Source of the DNA: Desulfobacteraceae bacterium
Lineage (GTDB): Bacteria; Desulfobacterota; Desulfobacteria; Desulfobacterales; JAABSP01
Direction: 5' to 3'
Length of the DNA stretch: 6,217 nt
Assembly (NCBI GenBank): GCA_011390035.1
Contig: JAABTE010000156.1
Location: 1-6,217 of the forward strand
Positions 5,271-6,217 of the stretch are shown here, piece after piece (within the stretch, counting starts at the first letter, position 1; every line of letters starts with the position of its first letter). A model generated the notes under the pieces. That model did no database searches. It was not told where the DNA came from and saw nothing but the letters and a program-made list of their open reading frames with translations. The translations under genes were made by a program, and so were the position numbers.

Positions 5271-5687
5271 TCAGGCGGATCTTCCTGACTCGGCCAGCCT
5301 CAGTCGATGCATGGCGCGTTCCAGCGCGGCCCGGGCCCTGGCAAAATCGATTTCGTCCTGCTTCAGATCGAGACGCTTCTGGGCCCGCTCCAGGGCGGAT
5401 CGCGCCCGCTCCAGATCGATATCGCCCCGCCGCTCGGCGGACTCCGCCAGAATCGTGACCTTACTGGGCAGCGCCTCGGCGAACCCGCCGTTGACGAATA
5501 TGAACCGATCCCTGCCGCCGGCGTCCTTGTATCGGATGGTGCCCATCTTCAGGGTGGTCAAAAACGGCGTGTGACCGATCAGCACGCCGAACTCGCCGAG
5601 CGATCCCGGGGCCACCACGATCTGCACGTCTTCGCTAACCACGGACTTGTCCGGGGTGACGACTTCCAGTCGAATGTTTCCAGCCAT
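5271..5687 (-). CDS. atpC: F1Fo ATP synthase epsilon subunit
   Basis: Epsilon is part of the central stalk of F1. It links gamma to the c-ring and inhibits ATP hydrolysis through its movable C-terminal helices. The 138-residue product is full length for the family. Residues 1-85 are the N-terminal beta sandwich, with the signatures LEVVTPDKSVVSEDV (8-22), APGSLGEFGVLIGHTPFLT (26-44) and FVNGGFAE (64-71). Residues 88-132 form the two-helix hairpin. IDLERA (90-95) fits the I(L)DxxRA motif implicated in ATP binding by epsilon in some bacteria. The ATG start has GAGGG about 8 nt upstream. It lies 24 bp after atpD, in the usual order, and is the last gene of the atp operon here. GC-rich hairpins follow. 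Confidence 0.97.
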   Translation of the reverse strand: MAGNIRLEVVTPDKSVVSEDVQIVVAPGSLGEFGVLIGHTPFLTTLKMGTIRYKDAGGRDRFIFVNGGFAEALPSKVTILAESAERRGDIDLERARSALERAQKRLDLKQDEIDFARARAALERAMHRLRLAESGRSA

Positions 5688-5711
5688 AATTTATCCCTCG
5701 CTCAGATTGCG

Positions 5712-6217
<506 letters not shown>

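Overview
The window is about 60% G+C and reads almost entirely on the minus strand. Right to left, which is the direction of transcription, it carries: the 3' part of atpD, atpC, a stand-alone GlmU-type uridylyltransferase, a ZapB-like coiled-coil protein, zapA, a 6S RNA gene (ssrS), rny (RNase Y), tyrS, and at the left edge what looks like the promoter and leader of a ribosomal RNA operon. Protein style, G+C and gene order (ATP synthase end, GlmU N-domain, zapB/zapA, 6S RNA, RNase Y, TyrRS) suggest a deltaproteobacterium (Desulfobacterota), probably a Desulfobacteraceae/Desulfosarcina-like sulfate reducer. That placement is an inference from recall; no search was run.

Region by region. Positions 5271-6217 hold the end of the F1Fo ATP synthase operon (beta and epsilon subunits), closed by a GC-rich hairpin at 5226-5268 and a long inverted repeat at 5163-5199 that can act as a terminator. 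Positions 4317-5069 encode the nucleotidyltransferase half of GlmU without its acetyltransferase half. A good sigma-70-type promoter (4292-4320) overlaps the glmU stop codon and should drive zapB (4025-4267) and zapA (3604-3981), both of which start with TTG. The 6S RNA (3394-3580) begins 23 nt after zapA and is followed by a strong intrinsic terminator (3316-3360). About 290 bp of structured, non-coding leader precedes rny (1461-3023). tyrS (134-1426) follows after 34 bp, probably in the same transcript.

Positions 1-133 contain a second TTGACT/17 bp/TAAAAA promoter with a C-rich discriminator, then a hairpin and a boxA-like sequence. This is the layout of a stringently controlled rRNA operon leader with antitermination signals. 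The 16S gene itself would lie beyond the left edge.

Functionally this is a growth-linked housekeeping block: energy (AtpD, AtpC), cell-wall precursor synthesis (GlmU domain), Z-ring assembly (ZapA, ZapB-like), growth-phase control of RNA polymerase (6S RNA), mRNA turnover (RNase Y), translation (TyrRS) and probably rRNA. I see no mobile element, CRISPR array, tRNA, phage gene or defence system. No novel system is evident. The best leads are the unannotated 6S RNA, the probable rrn leader, and the split GlmU.
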